Virus record (IMG/VR): IMGVR_UViG_3300010885_045154
Span: 1 to 54,628 of that record
DNA: 54,628 nucleotides
DNA from: a virus
Strand: one strand, 5' to 3'
Under the pieces are notes generated by a model. The model was not told where the DNA came from and made no database searches. It saw nothing but the letters and a program-made list of their open reading frames with translations. The translations under genes and the position numbers were made by a program. The stretch's first letter is position 1, and each line of letters begins with the position of its first letter. Positions 35,370 to 44,174 of this stretch are shown here, piece after piece.

Positions 35370-35787
35370 TTACCTGGTTCTCCGATCTTTTAACAATTGT
35401 ACTAAATGCGAGAGTGTTTCCAAATGGGTCAGTGATTGGCGTACTTCCAACTACTTCAAATACAGTCGGTGTATCTTCTGGGAAGTTAAGCTCTGTCCAT
35501 ATATAGTTTCCACTGGCATCTCTAATATTAGAAATTTTTTGTCTTAAAGTTAATTTATCGTGTGTTCTAATTTCAAGCATCTGCGTATTCTCGTAGATAT
35601 TTCCGAAGACTTGCCTGTCTCCAGTTCTTGAGGTTGAAGAATTTGATATAAATGCTTTTGCATGACAGTCTACAGTTTTTGTATACTGCCAGCTTTTTTT
35701 AATTAATCCAGTATCTGCATCTTGTAGGTCTGACTGAGTATAAACATCTAGATTCATGCTAAATATAGCATCGACCAAATCGAACAT
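35359..35787 (-). CDS. Head closure / stopper protein
   Basis: A 142-residue beta-rich protein in the head-closure position (after the adaptor, before the neck protein). FDLVDAIFSMNLDVYTQ opens a beta-barrel-like sequence with EIRTHDKLTLRQKISNIRD and VFEVVGSTPITDPFGNTLAFSTIVKRS, typical of SPP1 gp16/HK97-type stopper proteins. It overlaps the adaptor gene by one base and the next gene by 11 bases. Confidence 0.65.
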   Translation of the reverse strand: MFDLVDAIFSMNLDVYTQSDLQDADTGLIKKSWQYTKTVDCHAKAFISNSSTSRTGDRQVFGNIYENTQMLEIRTHDKLTLRQKISNIRDASGNYIWTELNFPEDTPTVFEVVGSTPITDPFGNTLAFSTIVKRSENQVIGV

Positions 35788-36770
35788 TAGATTACTACCA
35801 TTTGAGTAATTACATATGGAAGTAGGATTTGATCTACATATACATTTCCTGTTCCACGGTAAGACTCGCTGCTATATTCAAATTTCCAGTCAAATGACTG
35901 TACGTTTTGAACATATTTGTTTCTCCATGCTCTATCTTTTGAGAAGTAATCTTTAATTAAATAAATAGTTGCTTCTTCTACTTCGTCTGGAATAAAGCTC
36001 CATCCGTATCGTCCTTGAACTTTGTAAACGGAATCTCTTTTAAATGCCCCGCCAAAAGTATCATTGTAGGGAGGAGGGACCATGCCGTTTGCAGAATAAA
36101 CTGTATTGTCCAACATGTTTGCACGATTAACCCTGACGCCAAATCCGCTTTCAGATATTTGAGTATCATATATCCAGTTATTAACATTGTTAATATTATC
36201 TAAAACAAGAACATCGTTTTCGTAAAGCTCGTGAAGAGAATTTATTTTAAATGGAAGCCTTAAAGAATCTGCTCCATCTCCATAGACTATATGTACATCA
36301 TCATATAAATAAAATGTTTGACCAGTATAATTTTCAATTATTTTTCTAGCCCATTTTTCTGCCATTTGAAGTTGATGATAAGTTTTGGAGTTTACATCTC
36401 CTGGATCTGTTCCATATCCCAAATCATCTATAATATCAAACATACTTGCATATGGAGTAACAACATCAATATATGAAAAATGTGATCCGCTCACTGCATT
36501 TATTTGATAACTCCATTGAATTTTAAACTTTTTATTTCTACGAACTAATGATAACGGAAGTATTATTTGATAGGTACCAGCATCAATTTCTGACTTTACC
36601 GCAGTAGCTGTATGTACTGCTACTGTTGAACTTACTAATGGAGATACGGCTGGATCATTAGTAATATCATAAACAGTTGCAGTTACATTTCCATCGGCAT
36701 CAATAATATCTCCGCCATAGAATATTTTTGTTCTAATTGGTGCTGTTTGATCTACATATATCTCTGCCAT
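35787..36770 (-). CDS. Head-tail adaptor protein
   Basis: A 327-residue protein. The first 105 residues are a beta sandwich (DQTAPIRTKIFYGGDIID, ITNDPAVSPLV, KIQWSYQINAVSG). The central part is the helical connector: MFDIIDDLGYGTDP, QLQMAEKWARKIIENYTGQTF, and EEATIYLIKDYFSKDRAWRN, the head-tail adaptor (gp15/gp6-like) pattern of helices that insert into the portal. Located two genes after the capsid. The extra N-terminal beta domain is unusual for a small adaptor and may be exposed on the virion neck. Confidence 0.72.
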   Translation of the reverse strand: MAEIYVDQTAPIRTKIFYGGDIIDADGNVTATVYDITNDPAVSPLVSSTVAVHTATAVKSEIDAGTYQIILPLSLVRRNKKFKIQWSYQINAVSGSHFSYIDVVTPYASMFDIIDDLGYGTDPGDVNSKTYHQLQMAEKWARKIIENYTGQTFYLYDDVHIVYGDGADSLRLPFKINSLHELYENDVLVLDNINNVNNWIYDTQISESGFGVRVNRANMLDNTVYSANGMVPPPYNDTFGGAFKRDSVYKVQGRYGWSFIPDEVEEATIYLIKDYFSKDRAWRNKYVQNVQSFDWKFEYSSESYRGTGNVYVDQILLPYVITQMVVI

Positions 36771-36784
36771 TATTATAGGCTTGT

Positions 36785-37183
36785 TTAGCTATAAAAATCT
36801 TGTGCTTCTCTTGGTGTTGCTAAACGAAAGCCTTCCTCCACATCAAAAATTTTTTGAGCGTCTTCTTCTTTCATTGCTATAAATGGATGATCTTTTGTAA
36901 AAGTATATCCAAGAATGTCATATCTAAAGTTTGCTCTTGTCATTCTAACTAAAACACTGTCTTTTGGTTGATCTTTCTTTGAATCAAATTTTGGAAGTAC
37001 TTCATCTGACTCTACTTCGGATTCTTCAAGAACTTCAATTGTCTTTGCATAAACAGAATATGTGACGCCTTCTTCTGAAAGTGCTGCAATTAAGTCTGCC
37101 TTGTTTTTTAGTCCTTCTGTATCGACTGCAAAATCTTCTGCAATCTTTTTAAGCTCTGCTACTTTTAATGTCTCAAATGACAT
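36785..37183 (-). CDS. SAP/HeH-like domain head protein
   Basis: A 132-residue protein. The first 40 residues (LKVAELKKIAEDFAVDTEGLKNKADLIAALSEEG) match the helix-extended-helix SAP/Rho-N fold found in nucleic-acid-binding proteins and in phage proteins next to the capsid gene. An acidic linker follows, then a domain with VRMTRANFRYDILGYTFTKDHPF, often seen in head-tail region proteins. AAGGAG precedes the ATG, with a separate promoter and the capsid terminator just upstream. Possible DNA-packaging or head-completion role. Confidence 0.68.
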   Translation of the reverse strand: MSFETLKVAELKKIAEDFAVDTEGLKNKADLIAALSEEGVTYSVYAKTIEVLEESEVESDEVLPKFDSKKDQPKDSVLVRMTRANFRYDILGYTFTKDHPFIAMKEEDAQKIFDVEEGFRLATPREAQDFYS

Positions 37184-37210
37184 ATATTTCTCCTTAGTTT
37201 AGGTACATTC

Positions 37211-37239
37211 ATTATATCATTAATAAATTTAAATGAAAA
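37211..37239 (-). promoter_or_regulatory. Promoter for head-tail connector genes
   Basis: Minus strand TTTTCA (37239-37234), 17-base spacer, TATAAT (37216-37211). The -35 box overlaps the 3' T run of the terminator at 37236-37267, so the capsid message ends where the next unit starts. Confidence 0.5.
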
Positions 37240-37267
37240 GCCCCTGAATTAATTTTCAGGGGCTTTT
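37236..37267. terminator. Intrinsic terminator after the major capsid gene
   Basis: A perfect 13-bp stem, AAAAGCCCCTGAA against TTCAGGGGCTTTT, with a 6-base loop (TTAATT). It is symmetrical, with A and T runs on both sides, and so could work in both directions. It lies 22 bases beyond the capsid stop. Confidence 0.85.
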
Positions 37268-37288
37268 CTTAAATATCTACCTAATTAA

Positions 37289-38335
37289 TTAGGAAGCTAC
37301 CTTAACGTTCTTAACTACAACCCAAGCATTTGCTTGTTCGATTTGGACGCCAACACGAGTATACATTGTGTACTCAATTGAGTCCTTACGTGGCCAGAAG
37401 AATCGGTAAACAGTTACATCACGCTTGATACCAATAACAACGTTATTTGGGAATGTCAAGTGGACGTCTCCGTGGTTTCCTGTCTCTCCTGAGTAATCGC
37501 CATCCTGTGATTCAGGAAGCAATGGTACTTCAATGATTGGAATACCAAATGCGTATGGCGCAACATATCCTGCTGGACCACCAACAACTGGAACATCTCC
37601 ACGGATGATGCCTGAAGCAATATCCTGTGGGTTAACGTTCTGGATGTTTTGTGATGTTGAGTATAAGTAATCCTGGATCAAGTTTGATCCCGCAAGGAAG
37701 CGAAGGTCTGTACGACGTTGCTTGTACTTACGTGGAAGTGCCTTAAGTGCTGAGTTGAATACTGCACGAGAAATGGCAGCTCCACCAGCATCGACAACGT
37801 TACCGTATGTCTTAGCCTTCTTAACTACACCGTTAAATGCCTTATAAAGTGCATCTCCTGTGAGTGCTGTGTTACCGTTTAGGATAACATCTTCGATGTC
37901 ATTTCCAGCCTGTGTTGCAAGAAGTCTTGCAATATGATCTTCTAGATCTGGACCTTCAATGTTGTCTTCTAGAGACTCTGTTGAGAGTTCCCAGTCAAGA
38001 CGAAGCTTCTTTGTTGTCAAAGAAATCTTTGAGAATGTAACTGCTGAGTTTGAAGCAGTATCTGAACCTTCAGTTGCTAGCTTCATAAGCTTCTCACCAA
38101 CGCCAATACGGTCAATCTCGGTTGTGTCTGACTTCATACGGACTGTACGTGCGACTTTACCTATTACGGTTGCATCGAACATATAATCAAGGAAGCGAGC
38201 AGACTGTTCTGGATTAAGCAAACCACCGTTACCATTTTCTGATGCGGTATGAATACCTGCTCCACCTGTTGTGGAAGCAAATGTACCTGTTGCTGTTGTT
38301 CCAGCTGCAATATCTTTTAATAATTCATTGCTCAT
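37289..38335 (-). CDS. Major capsid protein, HK97 fold
   Basis: A 348-residue capsid protein. The flexible Gly/Thr-rich N-arm (AAGTTATGTFASTTGGAGIHT) leads to LNPEQSARFLDYMFDATVIGKVARTVRM, the usual start of HK97-fold capsids, then IDRIGVGEKLM, a spine-helix region (LEDHIARLLATQAGNDIEDVIL), and a C-terminal P-domain part (VIGIKRDVTVYRFFWPRKDSIEYTMYTRVGVQI). It follows the protease/scaffold gene and is followed by a strong terminator, as expected for the most abundant virion protein. No separate decoration protein is obvious. Confidence 0.9.
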   Translation of the reverse strand: MSNELLKDIAAGTTATGTFASTTGGAGIHTASENGNGGLLNPEQSARFLDYMFDATVIGKVARTVRMKSDTTEIDRIGVGEKLMKLATEGSDTASNSAVTFSKISLTTKKLRLDWELSTESLEDNIEGPDLEDHIARLLATQAGNDIEDVILNGNTALTGDALYKAFNGVVKKAKTYGNVVDAGGAAISRAVFNSALKALPRKYKQRRTDLRFLAGSNLIQDYLYSTSQNIQNVNPQDIASGIIRGDVPVVGGPAGYVAPYAFGIPIIEVPLLPESQDGDYSGETGNHGDVHLTFPNNVVIGIKRDVTVYRFFWPRKDSIEYTMYTRVGVQIEQANAWVVVKNVKVAS

Positions 38336-38353
38336 ATTTTATTTCACCTACCC

Positions 38354-39664
38354 TTATTTGATTAAATCTGATACGGAACCGAGGAAAGAACCGTTCCATT
38401 TTGATTTTTTGATTACTACTCCCTGAGATCCGCCAAGATCTGAGGACTTCTTAATTGCAGTCTCACCTTCTACTGCATCGACACGCTTTTCAACGCCGTC
38501 AATTGTGTTCTTTATATCTTCTACAGCCTTGCTTAAAATAGCATGCTGTTCTGCCAACTCTGAAATTCTTCCATCTACGCTCTTGCTGAATGACTCAACA
38601 GTATCTTTAATGGTTAAAACTTGGTCTGCATTTGTTTGTGCAGCCTTATTTAGAGTTTCTGAGAAAAAGCCTTTTAAATCACCAAGCATCTTTGCAAAAT
38701 CAGGTTCATCAACCATAACTTCTGATACGTCGGCTGCTTTTTCCAGAGATTCGGCAGGAGCGTCTGCAACTGCATTTTCTGCAGGAGCTTCTTCAGCTGT
38801 TGGCGTTTCTTCAACGGCAACTGTTTCTTCAACAGCGGTCTCTTCAACCACTGTGTTTTCTGTGTTTTCTGACACTTCATTACCTCCTTCTGCGTTTGCC
38901 TGTTTTGCAATTGTTTGTGTATCAGGCAACGTAAATCTTGATTTCTTAAATGAATCAAGAATCTTTTGTACTTCGGCAGACTTATTAATGTCTGATTTTT
39001 CTACCCATCCGATAATAGACGCTGGCTTTCCAGTGATTGGTGAATCAAATGTTTTTTCTGCAGAAAGGAATACAGAGTTGCTTTCTTCACAATAAAAAAT
39101 ATTTTCTGTTACGATATCTGCAACCATTCCTTTAAATATCATTGTGCCATTTGCTTTTTCAATTGAAAAAATATTACACAATTCATTTGCTGGAGAGTCG
39201 ACAATTGAAAGTTCTACTAGATCATAATCTTTAATAAATCTTACAGATTGCCCTGTTGCTTTATTAACTTCATTGTCTGAATCTTTAATTTTTCCGCCAA
39301 TTGAAAAACCAGTAAGTGTGCCGTCTAAAACTTTTTCCCAGGTATCTTGTGCGCCCTTTGAGATGTATGAGGTTACATAAACGCCATTATAAAAATTTTT
39401 TGAATCTTGATCGTAGTATGTTTCTGGCTTAAAAGAAACAACTTTGCCTACTGCGAGTGGCTGATGCATTTCTCTGAGATTGCCTCTAAAGTTTTCAAAG
39501 GCCTTAAGGCTTGCATCTGCTGTTACAACATCACCTGTTTGGTCAACGTTGTCTAATGTCGCAAAACCTGAGACTGTTCTTTTCTCGATATTTACCTTTG
39601 TAAAGGGAACCGACAAATGAAGATTTTCCCCATTTGATGACCAATAAGATTTTTCGATATTCAT
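38354..39664 (-). CDS. Prohead protease fused to scaffold
   Basis: A 436-residue protein from the ATG at 39664 (a TTG at 39700 would add 12 residues; neither has a clear ribosome binding site). The N-terminal 170 residues match S78/XkdF-like serine proteases: H67 in REMHQP, S121 in TGFSIGG, and E151 in DLVELSIVDSPANE form the likely triad. The middle has an acidic Glu/Ala/Thr-rich linker (around residues 260-300). The C-terminal 130 residues are coiled-coil scaffold (DQVLTIKDTVESFSKSVDGRI...EDIKNTIDGVEKRVDAVEG). It would template capsid assembly, then digest itself and the scaffold. Confidence 0.85.
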   Translation of the reverse strand: MNIEKSYWSSNGENLHLSVPFTKVNIEKRTVSGFATLDNVDQTGDVVTADASLKAFENFRGNLREMHQPLAVGKVVSFKPETYYDQDSKNFYNGVYVTSYISKGAQDTWEKVLDGTLTGFSIGGKIKDSDNEVNKATGQSVRFIKDYDLVELSIVDSPANELCNIFSIEKANGTMIFKGMVADIVTENIFYCEESNSVFLSAEKTFDSPITGKPASIIGWVEKSDINKSAEVQKILDSFKKSRFTLPDTQTIAKQANAEGGNEVSENTENTVVEETAVEETVAVEETPTAEEAPAENAVADAPAESLEKAADVSEVMVDEPDFAKMLGDLKGFFSETLNKAAQTNADQVLTIKDTVESFSKSVDGRISELAEQHAILSKAVEDIKNTIDGVEKRVDAVEGETAIKKSSDLGGSQGVVIKKSKWNGSFLGSVSDLIK

Positions 39665-39716
39665 ATGCTTAATTTTATAGGTATATACATCAAAAGGCAA
39701 ATAACGGTTGAGTAGA

Positions 39717-41297
39717 TTATTCTACTTTACTGCCGTCGCCTTTTGGATTTCTGGCTTCTCCAGAAATATCTGGGGAATTATTTTGTCTCTCTTGATCTCT
39801 GGTTCTTGTCTGCCCAGCCTGAGCTCTAATTTCTGCCTGCTGTTGTGGCTTTAATTGAATAACTTCGTCTCCGCCCTCAATTGGAATTTTACCCATTCTT
39901 AGTCGGACTTCGTTTGGAGTAATAACCTGCATTCTCAAATATCTCTCATCAATCTTTGACTGAGTATCTTCATCTGTAAGGCTAAGCTCATTAAATTTAA
40001 TTTGAACCGCATCTGTTTTTTCAGCAATAATTAAATTAATTTTTTTCTCTAATCTCATTTGTGCTGGTCTGCAAACCTGCTCTTTAAATGTTTTATCTGC
40101 ATCTCTGGCTGCTGCTAAATTAATTCCTTCAGGAATACCAATTTTAGAAATTGGTGTTCTATGGGCCAAAAGAATTTCGTCTCTATTTGCCTTTCGGTAA
40201 ACATTAAATGATGATTCCTGTGATCCCGCCTCTATTGGCTCCATCTTAAATTCAACTTTTGAGTCAGGAGTATCTGCTGGAAGCGGGACATAAAGTGATC
40301 TATGATTTTTGCCCTTTAACCCAACCTGAAAAAACTCAAGTAGTTTTCTTTCTGATTCTGGAGAAAGCTTAGCACCTTTAACGGTAATTATATATCTTGG
40401 TACTGCTTTATTCTGGAAGTAGTCAAGGTTATATTGACCAGAAAATTCATTTCCAGCAAGTGCTACCTGGGCAGCTATGATGTCTGGGATTCCATAATAA
40501 TTATCCATTGGCGTATATTTTTTTAAATGAATAATTTCATTGGGTCTTTCTAGGCCACCTGCAATTTGGTTTGGCGTTTCTTGATCTCCAAAGTTTCTGA
40601 AGAAAACTGCCTTTCCATAAAGTAATTGCATGAATCCATCACGAAGTCTTCTGACACGCATTGTCTTTGCTGGGATATGGCCTATATAACCAATATCTCC
40701 ACGGGTTGTTCTGCCTATTTCAATGAAGCCGTTGCCAGTTGCCTCTAAATCTGTATATGCCTTAATGAGAGTCTCTGTAAATGTTTCTTCATCATTTACC
40801 TCTTCTAACCACTGCTCTAAATCTTGTCTTAGTTTTCCAAGCTTTTTTCTAGCTCTTTGTAATTGTTTTTCATCGGTGATTCCGTCTAAAGCATCGTTTG
40901 TTTTTCTTGTTTCATCAAACTGATATCCAAGACCAACGATGTTTGCAACTTTTGCATTAATTGCTGCATAGTTATATGTAGAAACTTCATAGATTTTTGA
41001 AAGATATTCTAGGTTATATATTGGTTGAACTAGGTCAAACATTGCATAGCCAGTGATGGCCTGTGCTAATAAATTCTGCTGTGTTGATGCACTATCTATT
41101 CCAGTAAAAGATTTTGAAAATTCTCTGCTAAGCTTTCTGCGAAATGCTGGACTTAATCCATTTAGTTTTCTAATATCATCTAATTGAATCTGAAATGGAT
41201 CATCGTGCTCTGTTTCTTTTTTAAAAGAAAACCAGTCTGCGACGCTAGATAATTGAATCTCATCGTTTACTTCTGGGGTCTCATCAATATGTTCCAT
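39717..41297 (-). CDS. Portal protein
   Basis: A 526-residue portal, the dodecameric ring through which DNA is packaged. The core is typical of PBSX/HK97-type portals: NLEYLSKIYEVSTYNYAAINAK, a wing with DLEATGNGFIEIGRTTRGDIGYIGHIPAKTM, HLKKYTPMDNYYGIPDIIAAQVAL, the long helix FSGQYNLDYFQNKAVPRYIIT, and a clip/stem with SSFNVYRKANRDEILLAHRTPISKIGIPEG. The C-terminal 60 residues are Gln/Arg-rich and disordered. It lies upstream of the protease gene; terminase is not in the window. Confidence 0.9.
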   Translation of the reverse strand: MEHIDETPEVNDEIQLSSVADWFSFKKETEHDDPFQIQLDDIRKLNGLSPAFRRKLSREFSKSFTGIDSASTQQNLLAQAITGYAMFDLVQPIYNLEYLSKIYEVSTYNYAAINAKVANIVGLGYQFDETRKTNDALDGITDEKQLQRARKKLGKLRQDLEQWLEEVNDEETFTETLIKAYTDLEATGNGFIEIGRTTRGDIGYIGHIPAKTMRVRRLRDGFMQLLYGKAVFFRNFGDQETPNQIAGGLERPNEIIHLKKYTPMDNYYGIPDIIAAQVALAGNEFSGQYNLDYFQNKAVPRYIITVKGAKLSPESERKLLEFFQVGLKGKNHRSLYVPLPADTPDSKVEFKMEPIEAGSQESSFNVYRKANRDEILLAHRTPISKIGIPEGINLAAARDADKTFKEQVCRPAQMRLEKKINLIIAEKTDAVQIKFNELSLTDEDTQSKIDERYLRMQVITPNEVRLRMGKIPIEGGDEVIQLKPQQQAEIRAQAGQTRTRDQERQNNSPDISGEARNPKGDGSKVE

Positions 41298-41299
41298 TT

Positions 41300-41641
41300 T
41301 TATCTCCCTGGCACTATAAGCTTTTTCATCTCATCCTTATAGCTTCCTATATCTAGTGGGTCTGGTACTAGACCTAAATTAAGTCTTGACTGCTGATACT
41401 CATATTCTTCATCATCAATCTTGCGTCTTCCCGACAAAAATAATGGCTGTCCTCTGTCTATACCATAACCAGAAACAGCTTTTCTGAGAGCCTCAATTCT
41501 TTCTTTGTTATCTTTCATTGATGTAATTGATAGGTAATTTCCTTCGTCGTCTCCGACCCATTTCCCGTCAATTTCCCATACATAAATGCCGAGTGTTGTT
41601 TCCTCGTCTAAAACCTTAGTGCCAATCTTATTGAAGTCCAT
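41300..41641 (-). CDS. Hypothetical head-region protein
   Basis: A 113-residue protein from the ATG at 41641 (an in-frame GTG at 41647 gives two more). Contains GIYVWEIDGKWVGDDEGNYLSI, a small beta hairpin domain, and a basic C-terminal region (SGRRKIDDEEYEYQQSRLNLGLVPDPLD). It ends 2 bases before the portal start. No family recognised; conserved small genes directly before the portal are often packaging or portal accessories. The 56-base gap upstream holds nothing convincing. Confidence 0.6.
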   Translation of the reverse strand: MDFNKIGTKVLDEETTLGIYVWEIDGKWVGDDEGNYLSITSMKDNKERIEALRKAVSGYGIDRGQPLFLSGRRKIDDEEYEYQQSRLNLGLVPDPLDIGSYKDEMKKLIVPGR

Positions 41642-41703
41642 AGACACTCATTCTACCATTATCTTTTATTTAAGTCCAGCTTTTGTCAGGATGACCGACA
41701 GAT

Positions 41704-43611
41704 TTAAACGTTTTGAATCACAAGCCAGTCATTATCGAACAGCTCAAATGCATTTTCTGTCAGGGAGAAGGACGCTTCAGATATTACTGTTGGGTCTCCA
41801 TTTATATAAATTTGGTAGTGATCAGAGACAATTCCAGAGTCTATCTCGTAGTCATACATTGATATATACTGATATAGAGATTCAGAGCCTCCATCTGTAG
41901 AATAACCCATCTTAACTGAATTTATTATCTGCTCCTCAAAAACAAGTACTACGTGGTACATTTCTCCAGCCTTAAAAACATTTGATATTGAAGTTTGAGA
42001 TGTTTTATCTACCCCATTTACATATATTTTTTTAATATTATCTTTGGTAATAGCTCCAGAAGAAGCCCATGTGTAAGCAACTCCTATATCTCTATTTACC
42101 TGTCCTGCGTCATAGGAGGTCGTATAAGATGAGTTGTACAGCCCTCCACTAACTATATCTAGACCAGTGTAAGAGGTATTGTATAGGCCTCCAGAGAGCT
42201 CTATAATGGTAGGATCAACCCTGTATATAAGCCCGCCGCCAGACAAGTCTTTGGGGGTATAAAAGAATTCCATTGATGTAGAAAGTTTAGATAAATTTAA
42301 ATAAAATCCAGAATCTTCTTTTGTGCAAATGCCTCCGTACTTATTCCTAGAAAGAATTGCGTATTTTTGGTCTCCAATATATGACTTTGAGTCATATGCT
42401 GAATCATCTGTCATTTGATATATATAGCTAGATGAGTTTGTTGCATAAAGAGTTTGTGACTTATAAAATTTAATAGTTAGGCTTTGCATAAAAGGATTGT
42501 TTAAAAGGTCGTTAGTTGTTGTAAAAACTACCTTTATATAAAGCTGATAAGAGCTACTAAAGCTTTCCCCGCTTGTAGAATTTCCATATTGAGGTATTTT
42601 AGATCCGTTTTCACATTGAACATATGTTACCCCATCAAGGCTGGAGTATACGGCGACACCGCTTGTTGCTACCCACTCTATCTTAGAGCTATCTATTCCG
42701 TATTGTGATGGTATATATAAAAATTCCGTAAAAAATGCTGACTGAGAATTTCCAGTACCTATAGGAATTTGTATTCTATTTTTTACAAAATTATACTCTA
42801 GACCTGAAGTTGTCATGTCTTTCCAGGGCTTTCTTGCTGGATAAGAGTACTCAAATTTAGTTGATATGTTTGTATCGTATATGTCAAACAGCTCTCCCAG
42901 GTCTGGGAATACTGTATTAAAGGCTGGTATGGATTGCGCTAGGCTATAATGATTTTGTATCTGAGACTCTGACAAGGAGTACCTATATATTGCAACGGAG
43001 TCTATTAAAAATTTATTTGATGAGCTAGATGTTGGACCACACTTTAATGCCAAAGAAGCGTTCGTAAACTTAAAGTTGTCTAGTGTTTTTACTGCTTGCT
43101 TTTCTCCGTCTATATATATTGATATATCTGATACAGAATAAACACATACAATATGTACAACGCGGTTAAAATTAGGTATGGCAAAATCAACCCTTGAATT
43201 AGAATCTGACAAACCCTTTAGCGCAAATGCCACTCCGTTATTATTGGCATAAAGACCAACCCCTGATGCTGCATCTGCAACAACTGGCTCCATTGTTGAT
43301 GTAAGGCTTTTTGGATAAATAAAACATTCTATTGTAAAAGGATTATAAGAATAGCTGCTGTTTGCAATTGGGGTCTCTTTGCTTATACCGTAATAATTAT
43401 ATGTTAGTGGAAAAGTAATGCTTTGTAAATTACTTATTTCTACGGAATTAATTCCTCCGTATGTCAGGGGAAGGGGAGGGCTAGAAAAAGACTGTAAGTA
43501 AACTCCATTATTTCCGCAACCAGATATATCTATGGCGGTAGTTCCAGACTGTTCATCTAAAAACCAAAAGCCTAGTGGATTATCTTTTATTACTGAGTAC
43601 TTATAGGACAT
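41704..43611 (-). CDS. LamG/concanavalin-fold structural protein
   Basis: A 635-residue beta-rich protein. Residues about 1-220 are a Laminin G-like (concanavalin) domain: YKYSVIKDNPLGFWFLDEQSG, SGCGNNGVYLQ, NPFTIECFIYPKS, VHIVCVYSVSDISIYIDGEK and KFLIDSVAIYRYSLSESQIQNHY. A middle beta-sandwich and a second LamG-like part (GEMYHVVLVFEEQ...QIYINGDP) follow. The ATG at 43611 lies 6 bases after a TATAAT box and no ribosome binding site is seen; a GTG at 43659 in frame is less likely. Such proteins are virion decoration or glycan-binding proteins; its place between oxygenases and portal is unusual. Confidence 0.72.
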   Translation of the reverse strand: MSYKYSVIKDNPLGFWFLDEQSGTTAIDISGCGNNGVYLQSFSSPPLPLTYGGINSVEISNLQSITFPLTYNYYGISKETPIANSSYSYNPFTIECFIYPKSLTSTMEPVVADAASGVGLYANNNGVAFALKGLSDSNSRVDFAIPNFNRVVHIVCVYSVSDISIYIDGEKQAVKTLDNFKFTNASLALKCGPTSSSSNKFLIDSVAIYRYSLSESQIQNHYSLAQSIPAFNTVFPDLGELFDIYDTNISTKFEYSYPARKPWKDMTTSGLEYNFVKNRIQIPIGTGNSQSAFFTEFLYIPSQYGIDSSKIEWVATSGVAVYSSLDGVTYVQCENGSKIPQYGNSTSGESFSSSYQLYIKVVFTTTNDLLNNPFMQSLTIKFYKSQTLYATNSSSYIYQMTDDSAYDSKSYIGDQKYAILSRNKYGGICTKEDSGFYLNLSKLSTSMEFFYTPKDLSGGGLIYRVDPTIIELSGGLYNTSYTGLDIVSGGLYNSSYTTSYDAGQVNRDIGVAYTWASSGAITKDNIKKIYVNGVDKTSQTSISNVFKAGEMYHVVLVFEEQIINSVKMGYSTDGGSESLYQYISMYDYEIDSGIVSDHYQIYINGDPTVISEASFSLTENAFELFDNDWLVIQNV

Positions 43612-43617
43612 AATAAG

Positions 43618-43623
43618 ATTATA
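43618..43623 (-). promoter_or_regulatory. -10 box with leaderless geometry
   Basis: TATAAT on the minus strand, then CTTATT and the ATG at 43611. The 6-base distance equals that at 16120 and 925. It begins inside the end of the preceding oxygenase gene. The -35 region is weak (TTGTTT, 18-base spacer). Confidence 0.4.
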
Positions 43624-43625
43624 CC

Positions 43626-44174
43626 TTAAAAAGGCTCCTTGAAACAAAATATTGGACACATATACTTTGTACCTTTTGTTACTGGTTTTGGATCATGATA
43701 ATATGGTGGATACGAAGGAAATATTATCATGCTTCCAGCCTTTGGCTTGATGTCAAGGCCTTGCTCTGGGAAGGATATGTTCCCGCCCTCGTAATCCTCA
43801 TTTAAATATAAAACTATAGATATTGTCGGAGATTTATCCGCAGTTTTATCTATTGAGTCTACGTGTGGCCCCATATAGGCGCCAGTTGAATATTTTTGTA
43901 TTTTATAAAAATCTGGAAGCCATCCAAATTTAATTCCTGTATTTTCAGTATAGTTTTCTAAACAAGTATGCGTAACATATTTTATTGGATCTAATATTAC
44001 ATTAGGAAGTTGATGTGGGCCTCCAGCATATGTGCCATATTCTATAGCCCCGTCGCTGGATAACCAATCATGCCAATCTAAAGAATACTCATCTATTAAT
44101 GATTTATATGCAGAGACATCGCTAAAGATGTCTGTATAGTAATATATGTTTTCCTCTAGCTTTTGGACATTCAT
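43626..44174 (-). CDS. Fe(II)/2-oxoglutarate-dependent oxygenase
   Basis: A 182-residue prolyl-4-hydroxylase-like dioxygenase. Iron ligands: H104-x-D106 (GPHVDSID) and H160 (YYHDPKPV); the 2OG-binding residue is K170 (TKGTKYMC) where animal P4Hs use Lys and many bacterial ones Arg. YLNEDYEGGNISF and KPKAGSMIIFPS are conserved beta strands. GGAG precedes the ATG, one base after the preceding stop. Part of a run of seven oxygenase genes. Substrate unknown; phage members are usually guessed to modify proteins, and the structural genes around suggest virion proteins. Confidence 0.88.
   Translation of the reverse strand: MNVQKLEENIYYYTDIFSDVSAYKSLIDEYSLDWHDWLSSDGAIEYGTYAGGPHQLPNVILDPIKYVTHTCLENYTENTGIKFGWLPDFYKIQKYSTGAYMGPHVDSIDKTADKSPTISIVLYLNEDYEGGNISFPEQGLDIKPKAGSMIIFPSYPPYYHDPKPVTKGTKYMCPIFCFKEPF

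Noticed and set aside
38505-39095. 196-residue plus-strand frame opposite the protease/scaffold gene
   Set aside because: Ser/Ala/Val-rich antisense of a Glu/Thr-rich linker; all convincing genes are on the minus strand.
41648-41703. Promoter in the gap before the small pre-portal gene
   Set aside because: CTGACA and GATAAT are present but 20 bases apart, and the hairpin there is only 4-5 pairs.
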